Part shown: one piece after another, positions 34,203 through 43,799 of the stretch
Layout: each line of letters opens with the position of its first letter
Numbering within the stretch: the first letter of the stretch is position 1
NCBI GenBank assembly: GCA_046049675.1
Contig: JBJORA010000106.1
Coordinates: forward strand, 14,718 to 78,717
From: CAIXQW01 sp046049675
GTDB taxonomy: Bacteria > Bacteroidota > Bacteroidia > Chitinophagales > Chitinophagaceae
Length of the DNA stretch: 64,000 nt
Reading direction: 5' to 3'
The notes under the pieces: model-generated
The model's input: only the letters and a program-made list of their open reading frames with translations
Database searches by the model: none
What the model was told of the DNA's origin: nothing
Made by a program: the position numbers and the translations under genes

Positions 34203-36764
34203 CTACATCATTTGATCGCGTTCCCAATCGGCTAATACAACTTTTACAGTGCCAAAATCGTATTTGTTTTTTACACCTTCACGAATGGCATGTAAAGTTT
34301 TTTCGCCGGGCATGGTATTGAGTACTTCCTTTATTTCTGCAATAATATCTGGCGCTAATACTTGTGTGGCTTTTATCTTACCATTGGCTACTGCAACACT
34401 CATATGACCTAGGATAGTTGCAGTTACTAAGCCGCGCTCAATTGCAATTTGTGCAATATCCATGCCTAGCTCATGTAGCTCAAGCGTTTTGAGCACCGTA
34501 TCGCCAAGTGTGCTTGGGTCTTTCTGACTGACGGCGGCTTCTTTATCATCGGCCTTAAGTGCTTTTTCTTTTTTAGAAGCGGCCTTTTTCTTAGGTGCTT
34601 TTGTGGCAAACTTTGGATGCAAGTGAATGCGCGACTCTAAATCATTTACGGCGCAATACTTTTTTATAACAGAAAGAAATTCATCGCCATAAAGTCTAAT
34701 TTTTACATCGCCAAAATTGCTAATATAACCGAGTGCTTTTTCATCAGTTGGCAAGTATTCGCATAGCTCTTGTAGTGTTTTTTTGTTAGCAATCATAAAA
34801 ACATCCTTGCCAGTATCTTCACACAAGGTATTGCGTACAATCGCCAAAGCGCGAAATAGTTCCGGGTGAGGCGTACCTTCTGGCACACTTACACCGCTGC
34901 CTTTGGCGCTATGCAATTTGGCTTCAAACTTTGGTGTAGCACAACTTTGCATCGCTTCGTGCATTGCAGGTGCATCAAAATTTTGCGGCAGCTTTTGGTA
35001 CATGTGTAGCTTTCTATGCAGATTATCGTAAATCGCATTGATTGGTGGCGCCAAAGCATCGCTTACTTGCTTGCTATCTATACTCCAAACATGTGTTTCA
35101 AAAAGCTGCAAAGCATGTTGCACCAAAGGAATAAAATAGGCATTTGCCTTGGCGCAACGCTCATCTATCAATTTCTTTTGACCAATGTATTGATGCAACT
35201 CCCGCTGAAACTTCGTGCCTACACTATTGAGCTTGTGATCCACATAGTCTAGCATTTCATTCACGTATTGCATATTGGCGCTACTAATGGCTGCCCGATT
35301 CTCCTGACATAACCTTTCTACAAATTGCAGGTCGTGTACAACGCCACTGTAGTCGTAAAGTTGTGTTGTCAATTCAAACAAATATTGCTGTGCGTGTTCA
35401 TCAATCGCTTTTTGATGCGCTACTGCTGCTTGCTCGGCCTCTGTGCTGTATTGCATTACTGAAGCGTTTGTAAGCAATGCGCTAGCCGGCACTTTGCTTA
35501 ATAAAGCAATGCCATCTAAGCTAGTGCAGCGACTCAATGCCACGTATAATTGTCCAGAAGCAAAAGCGCGTGCGGCATCAATTGCTACATAATCAAATGT
35601 AAGGCCTTGGCTTTTATGAATCGTTATTGCCCACGCCAATCTAAAAGGCAGTTGTGTAAAGGCGCCTATTACATCTTCTTCTACACGTTGCTCACTAGCA
35701 TTGACATTGTATTTAATATTTTGCCACTCCACAGCGTGTACTTCGCTTATTTCTTTGGTTTGCAAATCGCGCACCGTAATATGGTCGTCATAAAGATCTT
35801 CTACTTCTACGATTTTACCATTGTAGTATTTACGATCGTTACCGCTATCGTTGCGAGTAAACATAATGCGTGCGCCTTTCTTTAATGTAAGCTGCTTTTC
35901 TACAGGATACATACTTTCAGGAAAATCGCCTTGTATGCTTGCAGTGTAGGTTTTGCTAATGCCACTCAGCTGTTTAAGCTTAGATAGATTTACCTCGTCG
36001 CTTTGTGCATTATGTGTGGTTAGAATAATATAATCGTTGCTCGGAACAGCGGCGCTGTAGCGAGCATTAAGCGCTTGCAAGGTTTGTTCGCTAGCATTGC
36101 CGTTACGCACTTGATTGAGAAGCTCGATAAACTGATCTTCTTTTTGGCGGTAGATGGTCTTTAGTTCAACATACACAGGCTTACATTCTTGCATAACTTG
36201 TGCATCGTAAAAAAATGGAGAACTATAGTACTGACGCAGCAAGTCCCATTCATTATCTTTTACCACAGGCGGCAGTTGAAACAGATCGCCAATAAACAAT
36301 ACTTGTACACCGCCAAACACTTTATTGAACTGACGACGATAGTGGCGCAGTATTACATCTATTTGGTCGAGTATATCGGCACGCACCATACTTATTTCGT
36401 CGATGACGAGTAAATCTAAATTGCGAAGTAAGGTGACCTTGTCCTTGCGGTACTTAAGCTTACTTAGCAAGGTATGGCGATCGTTGTATGCGTCGCGCAT
36501 GCCGCTGTTCCAGGTTTTGGCATTGGGCACGTATGGCACAAAAGGCAAAGAAAAGAGGCTATGTAATGTAACACCGCCTGCATTAATAGCTGCAACACCT
36601 GTTGGCGCTGCGACGATAATATTCTTTTGAATATTTTGACGCAAGAACTTTAGGAAGGTTGTTTTACCCGTGCCGGCTTTGCCCGTAAGAAAAATTGGCA
36701 AGCGCGTTTCGCTAACGTAGCGATAGGCTAAATTGAAATCATTATTGCGTTCTATGCTTGGCAT
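34203..36764 (-). CDS. Pif1-like helicase with HRDC and C-terminal HTH domains
   Basis: 853 residues in three parts. First is a superfamily 1 helicase of the Pif1/RecD2 type (1-420: Walker A TGKAGTGKTT at 28-37, Walker B LLVIDEISMV, and the late motif AITIHKSQGLTFDYV with VALSR). Next is an HRDC domain (about 640-720: HPELFRALAIVRNTLCEDTG). Last is a helix-turn-helix region of the HTH_40 kind (about 755-850: LHELGMDIAQIAIERGLVTA). It likely unwinds DNA in replication or recombination. The ATG at 36764 was chosen because a TACATTTA box almost touches the alternative ATG at 36776. The linker before the HTH is lysine/alanine-rich. The tandem ssb genes follow upstream. Confidence 0.87.
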   Translation of the reverse strand: MPSIERNNDFNLAYRYVSETRLPIFLTGKAGTGKTTFLKFLRQNIQKNIIVAAPTGVAAINAGGVTLHSLFSLPFVPYVPNAKTWNSGMRDAYNDRHTLLSKLKYRKDKVTLLRNLDLLVIDEISMVRADILDQIDVILRHYRRQFNKVFGGVQVLFIGDLFQLPPVVKDNEWDLLRQYYSSPFFYDAQVMQECKPVYVELKTIYRQKEDQFIELLNQVRNGNASEQTLQALNARYSAAVPSNDYIILTTHNAQSDEVNLSKLKQLSGISKTYTASIQGDFPESMYPVEKQLTLKKGARIMFTRNDSGNDRKYYNGKIVEVEDLYDDHITVRDLQTKEISEVHAVEWQNIKYNVNASEQRVEEDVIGAFTQLPFRLAWAITIHKSQGLTFDYVAIDAARAFASGQLYVALSRCTSLDGIALLSKVPASALLTNASVMQYSTEAEQAAVAHQKAIDEHAQQYLFELTTQLYDYSGVVHDLQFVERLCQENRAAISSANMQYVNEMLDYVDHKLNSVGTKFQRELHQYIGQKKLIDERCAKANAYFIPLVQHALQLFETHVWSIDSKQVSDALAPPINAIYDNLHRKLHMYQKLPQNFDAPAMHEAMQSCATPKFEAKLHSAKGSGVSVPEGTPHPELFRALAIVRNTLCEDTGKDVFMIANKKTLQELCEYLPTDEKALGYISNFGDVKIRLYGDEFLSVIKKYCAVNDLESRIHLHPKFATKAPKKKAASKKEKALKADDKEAAVSQKDPSTLGDTVLKTLELHELGMDIAQIAIERGLVTATILGHMSVAVANGKIKATQVLAPDIIAEIKEVLNTMPGEKTLHAIREGVKNKYDFGTVKVVLADWERDQMM

Positions 36765-36831
36765 ATTGTAAACCATGTAAATGTAAATTCAAATTGAAGA
36801 ATAGAAATTAAAAAAGTTTGGGCGGGAATAG

Positions 36832-37014
36832 TGTGTGAGTTTGTGTGTGAGTGTGAGTGTGTTTAACCGCAGAGTAAACGCAAAGTGCGCGAATACGGTG
36901 TGCGACTGGGTTTGGATTTGTGGCTGCGCTTGGGTTTGATAGAACGCAGAGAGCGCAAAGTGGATTGTAGTTACTTTGCGCCCTCTGCGAAAAATCTTTG
37001 CGGCCTTGGCGGTT
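36832..37014. repeat. Intergenic CTTTGCG-type repeat element with 17-bp hairpin
   Basis: A TGTGTGAG-like simple repeat (36832-36863) adjoins several copies of CGCAAAG/CTTTGCG words. Arms at 36945-36961 and 36973-36989 pair with one mismatch in 17 across an 11-nt loop. Outer words AACCGC (36865) and GGCGGTT (37008) are also complementary. Repeats of this style (alternating CTTTGCG and GCGGTTA words) occur between genes in many phyla; their function is unknown to me. Confidence 0.65.
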
Positions 37015-37060
37015 AGGTCCTTGGCAGTAAAATCCTTTGACCTTAGACCCTTTGTGGTTA

Positions 37061-37474
37061 CTAGAATGGCAAATTTTCTTCGATATCCTTGGCGCTAACC
37101 AATGTGCTGTTTGCTGGCATGTTTGGCGCAGCAGATTGATCGCCACCACGTTTGCCGCCTAGCATCATCATCTCTAATACTTGCAAAGCATATTCGTTGC
37201 GAGTGCTACCATCTGCATTCTTGATTTGGCGATTGGTGAGGCGAGCTTGAATGCCCAACATGCTACCCTTTACGATATACTTTTCGGCTAGTTCTGCACG
37301 ATTTTCCCAAAGCAAAATATTATGCCATGTTGTATTGTCTTTGTAAGTACCATCTTGCTGCTTCATTCTTTCTGAAGTGGCTAAACTAAATGTTGCGTAC
37401 TTTTTGCCATTGCTAGATGTTTTGATTTCTGGGTTTTTACCTACGTGACCGATGAGTTGAACTGTGTTTTTCAT
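37061..37474 (-). CDS. ssb: Single-stranded DNA-binding protein
   Basis: 137 residues. OB-fold typical of bacterial SSB: MKNTVQLIGHVGKNPEIKTS, KYATFSLATSERMKQQDGTY, TTWHNILLWENRAELAEKYI, KGSMLGIQARLTNRQIKNAD. The C-terminal tip EENLPF is acidic-hydrophobic and corresponds to the partner-binding tip of SSB. It protects single-stranded DNA and recruits repair and replication proteins. The ATG at 37474 begins the family consensus; an upstream extension of 22 residues is not SSB-like. It lies just downstream of a second, tail-less ssb, with a helicase gene next in line. Confidence 0.93.
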   Translation of the reverse strand: MKNTVQLIGHVGKNPEIKTSSNGKKYATFSLATSERMKQQDGTYKDNTTWHNILLWENRAELAEKYIVKGSMLGIQARLTNRQIKNADGSTRNEYALQVLEMMMLGGKRGGDQSAAPNMPANSTLVSAKDIEENLPF

Positions 37475-37587
37475 TGCTTGTTGAATTGTGTTGTTAAATA
37501 AAATTGATCTGTTTTGTTGGTTTTTGCGGCAGGCAATCATGCTATGTTATTGCCTGCCATGTGTTGTACATCTTTACTGTGGGTGAA

Positions 37588-37917
37588 TTACGCAATCATT
37601 TGTATGTTACTTACAAGTATTTCTGTGTAAACACGCTTTACGCCAGTTTTGTCTACATAAGTACGATTATTGAGTTTACCATTTACCGCAATGTGCTTGC
37701 CTTTGATTAGATACTTTTCAGCTAGCTCGGCATTGCGACCCCAGGCTGCAAGTGTGTGCCACTGTGTAGTAGTTTCACGCATACCATCTGCATTGCGTTT
37801 GTAAGCGTTGGTAGCTAGACTTAGGCGGGCAACTTTTTTGCCGCTCTCAAGTGTTTTTACTTCTGGGTTGCTACCTAGGTGACCGATTAACTGTACGTTG
37901 TTGTTCATTGTGCTCAT
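37588..37917 (-). CDS. Second SSB, without the acidic C-terminal tip
   Basis: 109 residues. OB-fold as in SSB (NNNVQLIGHLGSNPEVKTLE, KVARLSLATNAYKRNADGMR, TQWHTLAAWGRNAELAEKYL, KGKHIAVNGKLNNRTYVDKT). It ends QMIA right after the last strand, so the tail and interaction tip are missing. Such short SSBs can bind single-stranded DNA but should not recruit the usual partners. Start choices are ATGs at 37917 and 37908. A long upstream extension (to 38073) is unlikely. It lies 113 bp upstream of the full-length ssb, same direction. Confidence 0.88.
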   Translation of the reverse strand: MSTMNNNVQLIGHLGSNPEVKTLESGKKVARLSLATNAYKRNADGMRETTTQWHTLAAWGRNAELAEKYLIKGKHIAVNGKLNNRTYVDKTGVKRVYTEILVSNIQMIA

Positions 37918-38261
37918 GACTAAAACTTTTTTGTTGTGTGTTACGAAATGTGTGTTTAATAAAATTGTGTTTGTGTCGCTCCTGTGCTTTACTCGGTAAC
38001 CGGTATTGAGTATTGAACCGAACGACAGTGCAAAGGTGTAGGCCATTGAAACGCCTACTCGGTTTTTAAGCATTTATGATCTTATGTAAATGACAGCTGT
38101 CGTTTGTTGTCGGCTAATAAATAAGGGAGAATTCAGCAATATCAGGGGTTTTGAGGGAATTTATGACAAGTGAAAGCCTGGCAAAGATTTTTTTGAAAAT
38201 TTGTAGTTTAAACGGATAATGCTGTCTTAATAAAAGCCAATAAATCATTAAGGACTTCAAA

Positions 38262-39011
38262 TCAATACTTCAACAACAACAAAAGTTCCGCTGCACTTCT
38301 ATGGTCGTTATCTCTATTCGCTGTAAGTAAATAATGCTTTGCTTTTGCGATTGATTTCTTTACATGTACTCCCTCCAAGTAGATTCGGCCAAGTAAAAAA
38401 TTAGCTTCTTGAAAATCATATTCGTTATATAGATGTTCATTTCTAATTACTTTCTTATAGCACTGAATTGCGACAGGAATATTCTGCTGCACACCTAGTC
38501 CGTAGTAGTAGCACTGCCCTATGTCAAGGCTAAAATCGCCGCCCAGTTTATCAGCTAACATAAAGTACTCAAAAGCCTTTACTTGTTTACCTACGCTGCA
38601 ATAATGCCTTGCAAGATTAGCTGCTGCAATGCTATCGCCTTTCGCTATAGCTTTTTTATAAAGTAATACACCTTTATTAATATCCGCTTGCTTTGCGCCG
38701 GGAGTTGTTAGATGATTAGCATACCAAATTAAAGCTTCTTCTCTGCCATTTTCGTATGCTTGCTTTACTAAGGCAAGAGCCTTGTCGTGATTTGGTTTAA
38801 TGCATCTTGCATTATCTATTGAAAGGCCATGTTCGTAATAATTGGCTAACAGATACAAACTATCTGCATCGCCGCTTTTAGCGTCGCGCTTAAGAAGTTT
38901 CAAGTCATCTAGCGAAAATTCTTTACTTGAATAGTGGTAGTACATACTTATAGCTCCTACTTTATTAACAACCAGTGTCAGCTCAGTTACGCAACTACTG
39001 CAGTTGTTCAT
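38262..39011 (-). CDS. Sel1-repeat (TPR-like) protein
   Basis: 249 residues composed of Sel1-type helical repeats. Examples are GDADSLYLLANYYEHGLSID, NGREEALIWYANHLTTPGAK, GVLLYKKAIAKGDSIAAANL, FSLDIGQCYYYGLGVQQNIP and EANFLLGRIYLEGVHVKKSI. These repeats bind other proteins; the partner is unknown. No clear signal peptide is present. The first 22 residues contain two cysteines and could be dropped if the ATG at 38945 (MYYHYSS) is the true start. A GCATTTTTG word 4 nt before 39011 gives slight support to the longer form. It has an unlinked neighbour on each side. Confidence 0.8.
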   Translation of the reverse strand: MNNCSSCVTELTLVVNKVGAISMYYHYSSKEFSLDDLKLLKRDAKSGDADSLYLLANYYEHGLSIDNARCIKPNHDKALALVKQAYENGREEALIWYANHLTTPGAKQADINKGVLLYKKAIAKGDSIAAANLARHYCSVGKQVKAFEYFMLADKLGGDFSLDIGQCYYYGLGVQQNIPVAIQCYKKVIRNEHLYNEYDFQEANFLLGRIYLEGVHVKKSIAKAKHYLLTANRDNDHRSAAELLLLLKY

Positions 39012-39045
39012 TGTACAAAAATGCAGTATTGTTTACCGACAACAC

Positions 39046-40506
39046 CTATCTAAACACTTTAATCATTTGCGCAATACGTTCTTTGTCAAACGCCATTGCT
39101 GTCTTGCTATTGGCAACAGTCTCGCCTACTAGCTCTGCAAATTTATCGGGAAACTGATCTAACAATGCCGAATACTCATTGCAATCTGCTAGCAATTTTT
39201 GAGAGCGGCCTTTACCACCCACTGGAAAATAAAATTCACAATCGCTTCTTGTTTTGCCGCCATCAATACAGTTTACGTATCTATTATAGCTAGTGTACAA
39301 ATCATCACGCTCTTTTACATATTGCTTCATTAGCTTGATAAAAAAATCATCTGAATATGGAAAGCTAACGGCAGTAGTAGCACTTGTATTGTCAGATGAT
39401 GTAACGACCGCTGGCTCGGTTTGTTCGGCTTTTGATTTTGGATCCACATAGTTAGGATCAGATGCAACCTTTTCATTGCACATTACATATTGCCTATTGC
39501 CTATATGCAGCACTTTTATTAATTGATAATCTAATTTTAAGGTGTCCAATTTTGATGAGTTCTCACCCGCAACAAGCACTACACCCCGTTGCGTCGGATA
39601 GTATAAGCTATCTTGTAAACGCCTTAGCTTATTGACATGCTTTTGCAATTCTGGAGCTGCCGCTTTTAGAGAAACAAGGCCTTTACTACCAAGCTCGTAT
39701 AGCGCATCATTTAAACAAATTTGCAATGAACCATCTGCTTGCCTTACAGCATTTAATTTATCCCTTGTTTTAATTGCATCATAGTAGACCAAGTTTGTAC
39801 TATTTGACTCTGCAATTGAGCGCATACTTACATAATACGCTTTATTTTGCGGAGACTTGAAATTATAGTCATATCTATACTCACAAAAGAAAATATTTCC
39901 TTGAGCAACATATGCCTCTTTAATATGCGTTAATGATGGAAGCTTAATAAAACTTGCATTACTGTTTTGCAAATCATACTTCACACACATTTCTTGTTGG
40001 AAATCAAATAAGTATATGGCATTAGTGAATTCGTCTACATATAAAATTTCAAAGTTGATGTATACATCGCCTTTAGGAAATAAGCTCTTAGGCACTGTAA
40101 TTGGCGTGTAAGTATTAGTAGCTAGATTGTATTGATACATAATAACAACATCCTGTTTCTTCTTTCCATATGTATTAGATTTTGTAACGAAGTAAATACA
40201 GTTATTGATAATACGTGTAGGCCAGGTATTGTAGAATGAAATATCTCTAAGTACAGGCACATTGTAAAGCACCTTGTGATTTGAATTTAAGATTTGAATA
40301 GTATCCACCATGATGCTGCTATAGTACTCTTTATATAAGGCTAATAAACTATCATCAATTGCCCACATAAAAGGATCGTCATAATCGTCGCGAACATTTA
40401 TTGTGTATACATTTTTAAACTTTGTGGCTTGCGGTTGTGCTTGCACCTGTGTGCCTATGCCACTGGCAAAAAGGAGTACTATTAAAATCTGTTGCAATTT
40501 TCTCAT
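39046..40506 (-). CDS. Exported protein of unknown function, propeller-like composition
   Basis: 486 residues. A signal peptide (MRKLQQILIVLLFASGIGTQ, ending VQAQ) precedes a long beta-rich region with regularly spaced strands (NHKVLYNVPVLRDISFYNTW, CIYFVTKSN, NAIYLFDFQQEMCVKYDL, GNIFFCEYRYDYNF, RQYVMCNEKV), suggesting a beta-propeller. A C-terminal helical segment (KLMKQYVKERDDLYTSYN) with an isolated pair of cysteines follows. No family was recognised. It ends 35 bp upstream of the Sel1 gene start, so the two could be co-transcribed. Confidence 0.72.
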   Translation of the reverse strand: MRKLQQILIVLLFASGIGTQVQAQPQATKFKNVYTINVRDDYDDPFMWAIDDSLLALYKEYYSSIMVDTIQILNSNHKVLYNVPVLRDISFYNTWPTRIINNCIYFVTKSNTYGKKKQDVVIMYQYNLATNTYTPITVPKSLFPKGDVYINFEILYVDEFTNAIYLFDFQQEMCVKYDLQNSNASFIKLPSLTHIKEAYVAQGNIFFCEYRYDYNFKSPQNKAYYVSMRSIAESNSTNLVYYDAIKTRDKLNAVRQADGSLQICLNDALYELGSKGLVSLKAAAPELQKHVNKLRRLQDSLYYPTQRGVVLVAGENSSKLDTLKLDYQLIKVLHIGNRQYVMCNEKVASDPNYVDPKSKAEQTEPAVVTSSDNTSATTAVSFPYSDDFFIKLMKQYVKERDDLYTSYNRYVNCIDGGKTRSDCEFYFPVGGKGRSQKLLADCNEYSALLDQFPDKFAELVGETVANSKTAMAFDKERIAQMIKVFR

Positions 40507-40818
40507 GGTAATATCGCTTAAAGTCTATGTTAACTGTATTTTTGTCTTCTTACTTTTTGCTATGGCATACTAATTATCTTAGCTTTTCACATTAGGAATT
40601 GAGCAAATTAATTTACCACCTGCAAACAAAGATTGAGTGGCAAAGTTAATTTGTATAGACTTGTCGGACAAAATTTATAAATCTTCGTTGGGAAGTACAG
40701 GGTGGTAAAATATTGGTTTATTAATTCGCTTGTAATAATTGATTTTACTTAAAGTGCTTTGAAGCAAAATTAAAAGCAGGGCGCGGGCAAACTGCGTAGT
40801 AAAATATCTTTATTTCGT
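40507..40818. other. Intergenic region, no gene seen
   Basis: 312 bp. All six frames are broken by stops and no copy of the dispersed repeat was found. A GGTGGTAAA word occurs on opposite strands at 40700 and 40610, without an obvious structure. Confidence 0.4.
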
Positions 40819-41379
40819 TCAATAAGCAATTGAATTAGTACGCTCAGGGACACAGTTCATATCGTCTAACTTCGTAGTTCTCACATAGCCAACAGGATTA
40901 TCTTTCGTTACTATATACTTGTCCCAGTATATCCAGTATTCAGTTTTGATATTATTATCTCTTTCAATGCGCAAGGTGATTGTTTTGTCTTTAGTTTTTA
41001 CATCTATCGTGCCGCAATACGTCGGCGCTGAACGGTGCCTTGCAATATTGCCAATTGCCTTTAGCACATTGTGAACCTCTATCATTTCCGCACCTTCCAA
41101 ACGTTGACCACAAGCATAGATTTGAATATCATTAGCAGCCAACTCCTCTTTCAAAAATCTCTGTGCACGTTGTTCAAACATTGCATTGAGCATCATAAAA
41201 ATTAGTCCTACCATCCACATTTGCGCGAACAGAAAAATTCCCAGTAGTTTGCGCTTTGTATTGCCACTCTTTAATTGCGTAAGCACTAACACAAGTCCAA
41301 TCATCCCTACTAAGAATGAAATCAAAGTAAATGTCTTGAAATATTGGTAGAACTGATCAAATGCCTGTAAACTTTCCAT
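40819..41379 (-). CDS. Small membrane protein of unknown function
   Basis: 186 residues with two N-terminal membrane helices (about 17-36 and 46-66: LISFLVGMIGLVLVLTQL, GIFLFAQMWMVGLIFMML). A soluble domain follows, rich in beta strands (NDIQIYACGQRLE, TYCGTIDVKTKDKTITLRIE). No family was recognised. The soluble part should face the periplasm or cytoplasm depending on topology; positive residues between the helices favour a cytoplasmic loop. It starts 5 bp after the stop of the barrel-like gene upstream, an operon pair. Confidence 0.72.
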   Translation of the reverse strand: MESLQAFDQFYQYFKTFTLISFLVGMIGLVLVLTQLKSGNTKRKLLGIFLFAQMWMVGLIFMMLNAMFEQRAQRFLKEELAANDIQIYACGQRLEGAEMIEVHNVLKAIGNIARHRSAPTYCGTIDVKTKDKTITLRIERDNNIKTEYWIYWDKYIVTKDNPVGYVRTTKLDDMNCVPERTNSIAY

Positions 41380-41384
41380 ATCTG

Positions 41385-42116
41385 CTACTGTATCTTATCT
41401 TCAAAATAATGCCTAGCAAATCCCTTATACGAAAACCCAAATGTAATGTCAGTATACCCTCTATCCAAAGAGGGGTGTAATTGCCTATAATTTGTAAACG
41501 AATAGCCGTACTTAACAAATACAGCAGCAAATTCAAATTCTCTAATAGTAAAGTACTTATTAATACCTAGGCCAAGTGTTGGGCTTTTGATTTTTGGAAA
41601 TGTGAATTGCTGATTCAAGGAATCTTCATTAATCACCCTAAATGAACTTCTGGTATAGGCCACATACGGCTCTATGGCAAAATTGTATTTTGTATTAATA
41701 GAGTACCCTAGCTGATACTCTACCCTAATCGGATTGAAGATGGCAGCACTCGTTAATACTTGACTGCCAAATGCTAATTCCTTTTGCGGAATAGTACTGC
41801 CAAGTTTAGTCTGCACACTTAAAGTAAAGTCACTAAATAATAGCCCAAAGGCTGCAGTTAATCCATTGTGCCTGCCAAACACTGCTTCTGTGCTTGAATT
41901 ATATCGGTAACAACTATAAGCTAAGTCGAATCTCACACCAAAAGGCGTGACCTGATAGCAATTGAATGCTTTAAATACTTCTCGGTCTCCATATCTATAC
42001 TCAATACGGTCTATATTTATTGTATCCTTGCCGCAGATTTTATCTCGCTCATAATTCTGAGCTTGCGTGTTGATACTGCAGGCGATGATGGCTAAGAGGA
42101 TGAGCAGGTGGTTCAT
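41385..42116 (-). CDS. Outer-membrane beta-barrel-like protein
   Basis: 243 residues. A signal peptide (MNHLLILLAIIACSINTQAQ) is followed by strand-rich sequence (DLAYSCYRYNSSTEAVF, LTAAFGLLFSDFTLSVQTKL, FNPIRVEYQLGYSINTKYNF, FEFAAVFVKYGYSFTNYR, TDITFGFSYKGF). It resembles small outer-membrane barrels but ends in a charged tail. The product is probably a surface or outer-membrane protein of unknown role. A TACTTTTG box lies about 75 nt before the ATG (42192-42199). It is paired with the small membrane protein gene downstream (5-bp gap). Confidence 0.72.
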   Translation of the reverse strand: MNHLLILLAIIACSINTQAQNYERDKICGKDTINIDRIEYRYGDREVFKAFNCYQVTPFGVRFDLAYSCYRYNSSTEAVFGRHNGLTAAFGLLFSDFTLSVQTKLGSTIPQKELAFGSQVLTSAAIFNPIRVEYQLGYSINTKYNFAIEPYVAYTRSSFRVINEDSLNQQFTFPKIKSPTLGLGINKYFTIREFEFAAVFVKYGYSFTNYRQLHPSLDRGYTDITFGFSYKGFARHYFEDKIQ

Positions 42117-42362
42117 ATATTGATGTTATTATTGCCTGGAGTTGATTTTAGTGCAGCAAATTGACATGCAATTAGCGATACATGCTAGAATCAAAAGTAA
42201 TTATTTCTCGCACAATAGTATACCTAAGGAAGTAAAAAATAAACACTAGCTGGCTTACATCGCACTAAAGCTAAGCTTAGGCCCATTGAAGGATATGACA
42301 TTACAAACCAATTGCACCCCTATGGTTTGGCTACTTAACTAAAGCAGCATAATTCACCATCG

Positions 42363-43799
42363 CTAGTTTTTGGTTAGCCTAAGCGTTTTCGTTTTGCCAC
42401 CTATGGTAAGTTGTAATTGATAATTTCCGTCAGGCATATCTTTTACATCAATACTAAAGTCAGATGAATTAATACCACTGCAATTTGCTAGAACCTGACC
42501 ATTGGTAGAAATTACCTTGTAAGACTCAACATTTTGTTCGCATTGGATATGTACAAGATTACTAGCAGGAATAGGGAATGCTTTCAGCGTAAGTTCTTGA
42601 TTCAAGTTGTCGATACTAAGCATAGAAGCATCTTTAAATACTGTAGCTTGGCCAGCTGCGGTTAAACCACCTGGTGCTGCATAGTAGTCGCCTACAACAA
42701 CAGTGCTACCTGATTTATCCATTGCAACGGAGTTACCCAAGGTGACGCTATTTGGCAAATGCAAACTATCTACAAGTACCCAATCTGTACCTTGAAATTT
42801 ATGTATCTTAGCATAATTTCCTGTCACACATCCAGAAATAAGTAAATCGCCACTACTATTAATGTCATTTTCATGTCCAAAGAGCAGACCGGAATACGAG
42901 ATTATTTTACTTCCTTTTTGTGCCCAGTCACTACCATTCCATTCAAATATTTTAACATAGCCTTTTTCTGGAGCAACTCCTCTTCCTGCTGCAGCCATTA
43001 TAGTACCGATACTATTTATTGTAATGCCTGTGCCAAAATAATCGCCAGAAACTTCGCCAAATATGTCTGTACCTTTTTGATTCCAATTGCTACCATTCCA
43101 CTCATATACTATTAAACGCCCAGTCTTTACCAATGGGCTGTCGTGGTATGAAGCCCCTACCACAAGCGTAGTTCCTATAGAATCAAGGGTAAGAAATTTG
43201 CCAAAATCATCACCAAGTATACCACTACTAAGGTCGCTACCTAATTGATTCCATGCACTGCCATTCCATTTAAACACCTTAACATAACCAGCTGCAATAG
43301 GATTAGCAGAAACTGCAAGCGTCGTTCCATCTGCACTTAAACTTATGCGATCACCGAACTCGTCGCCAATAGCAGTGCCTACTAAACTAGTACCACGTTG
43401 TATCCAGTTTGTGCCGTTAAATTCATAGATTTTCACGTACCCTGCATTAGGAGGATTAGCTATAAGTCCTGTCGCTCCAATGGCAAGAACATTGCCATCC
43501 TCGCTAAGCATTTGACTTTCCCCAAAAAAGTCGCCTGCACCATCACCATTAATTGCACTTCCCTTAGGCGTCCAGGTACCATTAGTAAATTCAAAAACTT
43601 GCACTTGCCCGACATTAGTAGCATTGATCATATCTTTACTCTGTGCTCCAACAGAAAACACCTGCCCATTACCGCTAATGCTTGTAGAAGTACCTAAGGC
43701 TTCGCCTGATTCTGTTCCACTTATTTGATTGCCTACTTGCAACCATTGGCCAAAGCAAAATGTTGGCAGCAAGATTAATAATACGAGTACTCTTTTCAT
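42363..43799 (-). CDS. FG-GAP-like repeat protein with T9SS type A sorting domain
   Basis: 478 residues. A signal peptide (MKRVLVLLILLPTFCFGQ) precedes six or so repeats of about 52 residues (GYVKIYEFNGTNWIQRG, then a LSADGTTLAVS-type strand set), resembling FG-GAP/Kelch-like beta-propeller blades. A C-terminal T9SS signal follows (ELTLKAFPIPASNLVHIQCE ... GKTKTLRLTKN). The protein should be secreted to the cell surface through T9SS. Binding role only, by inference. A TAACTTTG box (43845-43852) lies 45 nt before the ATG. It has 246 bp and 317 bp of non-coding sequence on its two sides, so it is a single-gene unit. Confidence 0.85.
   Translation of the reverse strand: MKRVLVLLILLPTFCFGQWLQVGNQISGTESGEALGTSTSISGNGQVFSVGAQSKDMINATNVGQVQVFEFTNGTWTPKGSAINGDGAGDFFGESQMLSEDGNVLAIGATGLIANPPNAGYVKIYEFNGTNWIQRGTSLVGTAIGDEFGDRISLSADGTTLAVSANPIAAGYVKVFKWNGSAWNQLGSDLSSGILGDDFGKFLTLDSIGTTLVVGASYHDSPLVKTGRLIVYEWNGSNWNQKGTDIFGEVSGDYFGTGITINSIGTIMAAAGRGVAPEKGYVKIFEWNGSDWAQKGSKIISYSGLLFGHENDINSSGDLLISGCVTGNYAKIHKFQGTDWVLVDSLHLPNSVTLGNSVAMDKSGSTVVVGDYYAAPGGLTAAGQATVFKDASMLSIDNLNQELTLKAFPIPASNLVHIQCEQNVESYKVISTNGQVLANCSGINSSDFSIDVKDMPDGNYQLQLTIGGKTKTLRLTKN

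Noticed and set aside
36808..37149. 113-residue minus-strand frame overlapping the end of ssb
   Set aside because: Its tail is a His/Thr run produced by the TGTGTGAG simple repeat, its middle is the CTTTGCG element, and it overlaps the well-supported ssb in another frame.
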